Shown here: positions 5,642 to 6,144 of the stretch, piece after piece | Position numbering within the stretch: position 1 is the stretch's first letter | How the letters are laid out: each line of letters opens with the position of its first letter | NCBI GenBank assembly: GCA_021823085.1 | Contig: JAKAPG010000102.1 | Span: 1-6,144, forward strand | Direction of reading: 5' to 3' | Length of the DNA stretch: 6,144 nt | DNA from: Thermoplasmata archaeon | Lineage (GTDB): Archaea > Thermoplasmatota > Thermoplasmata > Lutacidiplasmatales > UBA184 | Notes under the pieces: generated by a model | What the model saw: the letters and a program-made list of their open reading frames with translations, nothing else | What the model was told of the DNA's origin: nothing | The model's database searches: none | Made by a program: the position numbers and the translations under genes

Positions 5642-6144
5642 GTGGGCGCCCGCGGGGAACGTTCCAGGAGCAAGGACATCACCTCGGAGCCCGGCCGTCG
5701 ACCGAGGGAACCGCGAGCCGCCGCCCCTTCGCCAAACTTCTCGGGGGACGCTCGTTGCGGAGGGGAGACGCCGGCCCCGAACAGCAATAGCGGCACCGGA
5801 TCGTCCGAATGCGAGCGCAGGATGGCCGGCGTAGCGTGGTCCGCCGTGACCACGATCCGAGTGCGACCGAGGTCGACTCCCGCGAGGAACGGCCCGAAGA
5901 ACGAGCGATCGATCGCCTCGATGATCTCTCGTTTGCGCCCTACGTCGCCATCGTGGCCCGGCTCGTCCGGGCCCTTGAGGTGGACGTAAACGAAAGGATA
6001 TTTCGAGAGGGTTTGGATGGACCGCACCGCGCGCTCGAGGTAGCCTGCGTCCCGGTCCGCTCCCATCGGACCTACATATTCGTCTGCCAGCCCGAGGAGT
6101 CGCGCGATCCCGCGCTCCACGGGCATCTCGGTGATGGCCGCGCC
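5638..6144 (-). CDS. apgM: Cofactor-independent phosphoglycerate mutase, archaeal type (C-terminal 168 aa, truncated by window edge)
   Basis: Interconverts 3-phosphoglycerate and 2-phosphoglycerate in glycolysis and gluconeogenesis through a metal-dependent alkaline-phosphatase fold. The frame is open from the right edge to TGA at 5638-5640. The true start lies upstream, outside the window, and the in-frame ATG at 6126 is internal. KGPDEPGHDGD (around 5944-5976) gives the Asp/His metal-binding cluster. TADHATP (around 5827-5847) gives the second Asp-His pair. HSDDPVP (5791-5811) gives the further His and the substrate-side loop. The closing GEGAAARGSLGR-like segment matches the C-terminus of archaeal aPGAM proteins. 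Related phosphopentomutases and the longer bacterial GpmI share the fold, but the spacing and these motifs favour the roughly 400-residue archaeal form. It is the first visible gene of the apgM-trm5-ppsA run, and the stop overlaps the trm5 start. Confidence 0.92.
   Translation of the reverse strand, partial: GAAITEMPVERGIARLLGLADEYVGPMGADRDAGYLERAVRSIQTLSKYPFVYVHLKGPDEPGHDGDVGRKREIIEAIDRSFFGPFLAGVDLGRTRIVVTADHATPAILRSHSDDPVPLLLFGAGVSPPQRASPEKFGEGAAARGSLGRRPGSEVMSLLLERSPRAPT

Noticed and set aside
5638..6126. ATG at 6126 as a true start, giving a 162-residue protein
   Set aside because: The frame stays open to the window edge, and the residues before the ATG still fit phosphoglycerate mutase. 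The protein would lack the N-terminal catalytic part, so this ATG is internal.
1..6144. CRISPR arrays, insertion sequences, tRNA or rRNA genes, defence or phage genes
   Set aside because: I saw no direct repeat arrays, transposase motifs, tRNA-like cloverleaf sequences or rRNA segments. Nearly every base is accounted for by five metabolic and tRNA-modification genes, so there is no support for an unknown system here.

Overview
This window looks archaeal. It is GC-rich (roughly two thirds G+C by eye) and very densely coded. The protein set points to Archaea: a 3-hydroxyacyl-CoA dehydrogenase with an enoyl-CoA hydratase fused at its C-terminus, a Trm5-type tRNA methyltransferase that aligns along its length with the Methanocaldococcus enzyme as I remember it, an archaeal-type cofactor-independent phosphoglycerate mutase, and a PEP synthase. 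The only real intergenic gap holds a TATA-like box and no bacterial -35/-10 pair. A high-GC Thermoplasmata-like euryarchaeote would fit, but that placement is inference.

Layout from left to right. Positions 1-1278 (minus) hold the N-terminal 426 residues of the dehydrogenase/hydratase fusion, cut by the left edge just inside the hydratase domain. Positions 1279-1362 are an 84-bp divergent intergenic region with a symmetric TATA-like box that could serve both flanking genes. Positions 1363-2238 (plus) encode a 291-residue GNAT-type acetyltransferase with a GTG start. Its stop codon overlaps the stop of the convergent PEP synthase gene (2235-4622, minus). Upstream of ppsA on the same strand are trm5 (4619-5641) and the 3' part of apgM (5638-6144, running off the right edge). 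Both junctions in this run are 4-nt ATGA start/stop overlaps.

The three minus-strand genes apgM-trm5-ppsA look like one translationally coupled transcription unit. Phosphoglycerate mutase interconverts 2- and 3-phosphoglycerate, and PEP synthase makes PEP from pyruvate and ATP, so with enolase (not in the window) they form the lower gluconeogenic segment. The tRNA m1G37 methyltransferase between them is a housekeeping translation gene. The fusion enzyme fits fatty-acid or short-chain acyl-CoA breakdown or a related acyl-CoA pathway, which could feed carbon into gluconeogenesis. The acetyltransferase has no evident tie to its neighbours.

I saw no RNA genes, insertion sequences, CRISPR arrays or phage genes. 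The window reads as ordinary core metabolism. The points worth a second look are gene overlaps, the shared promoter, the double-GNAT architecture and the PEP synthase linkers, not a new system.
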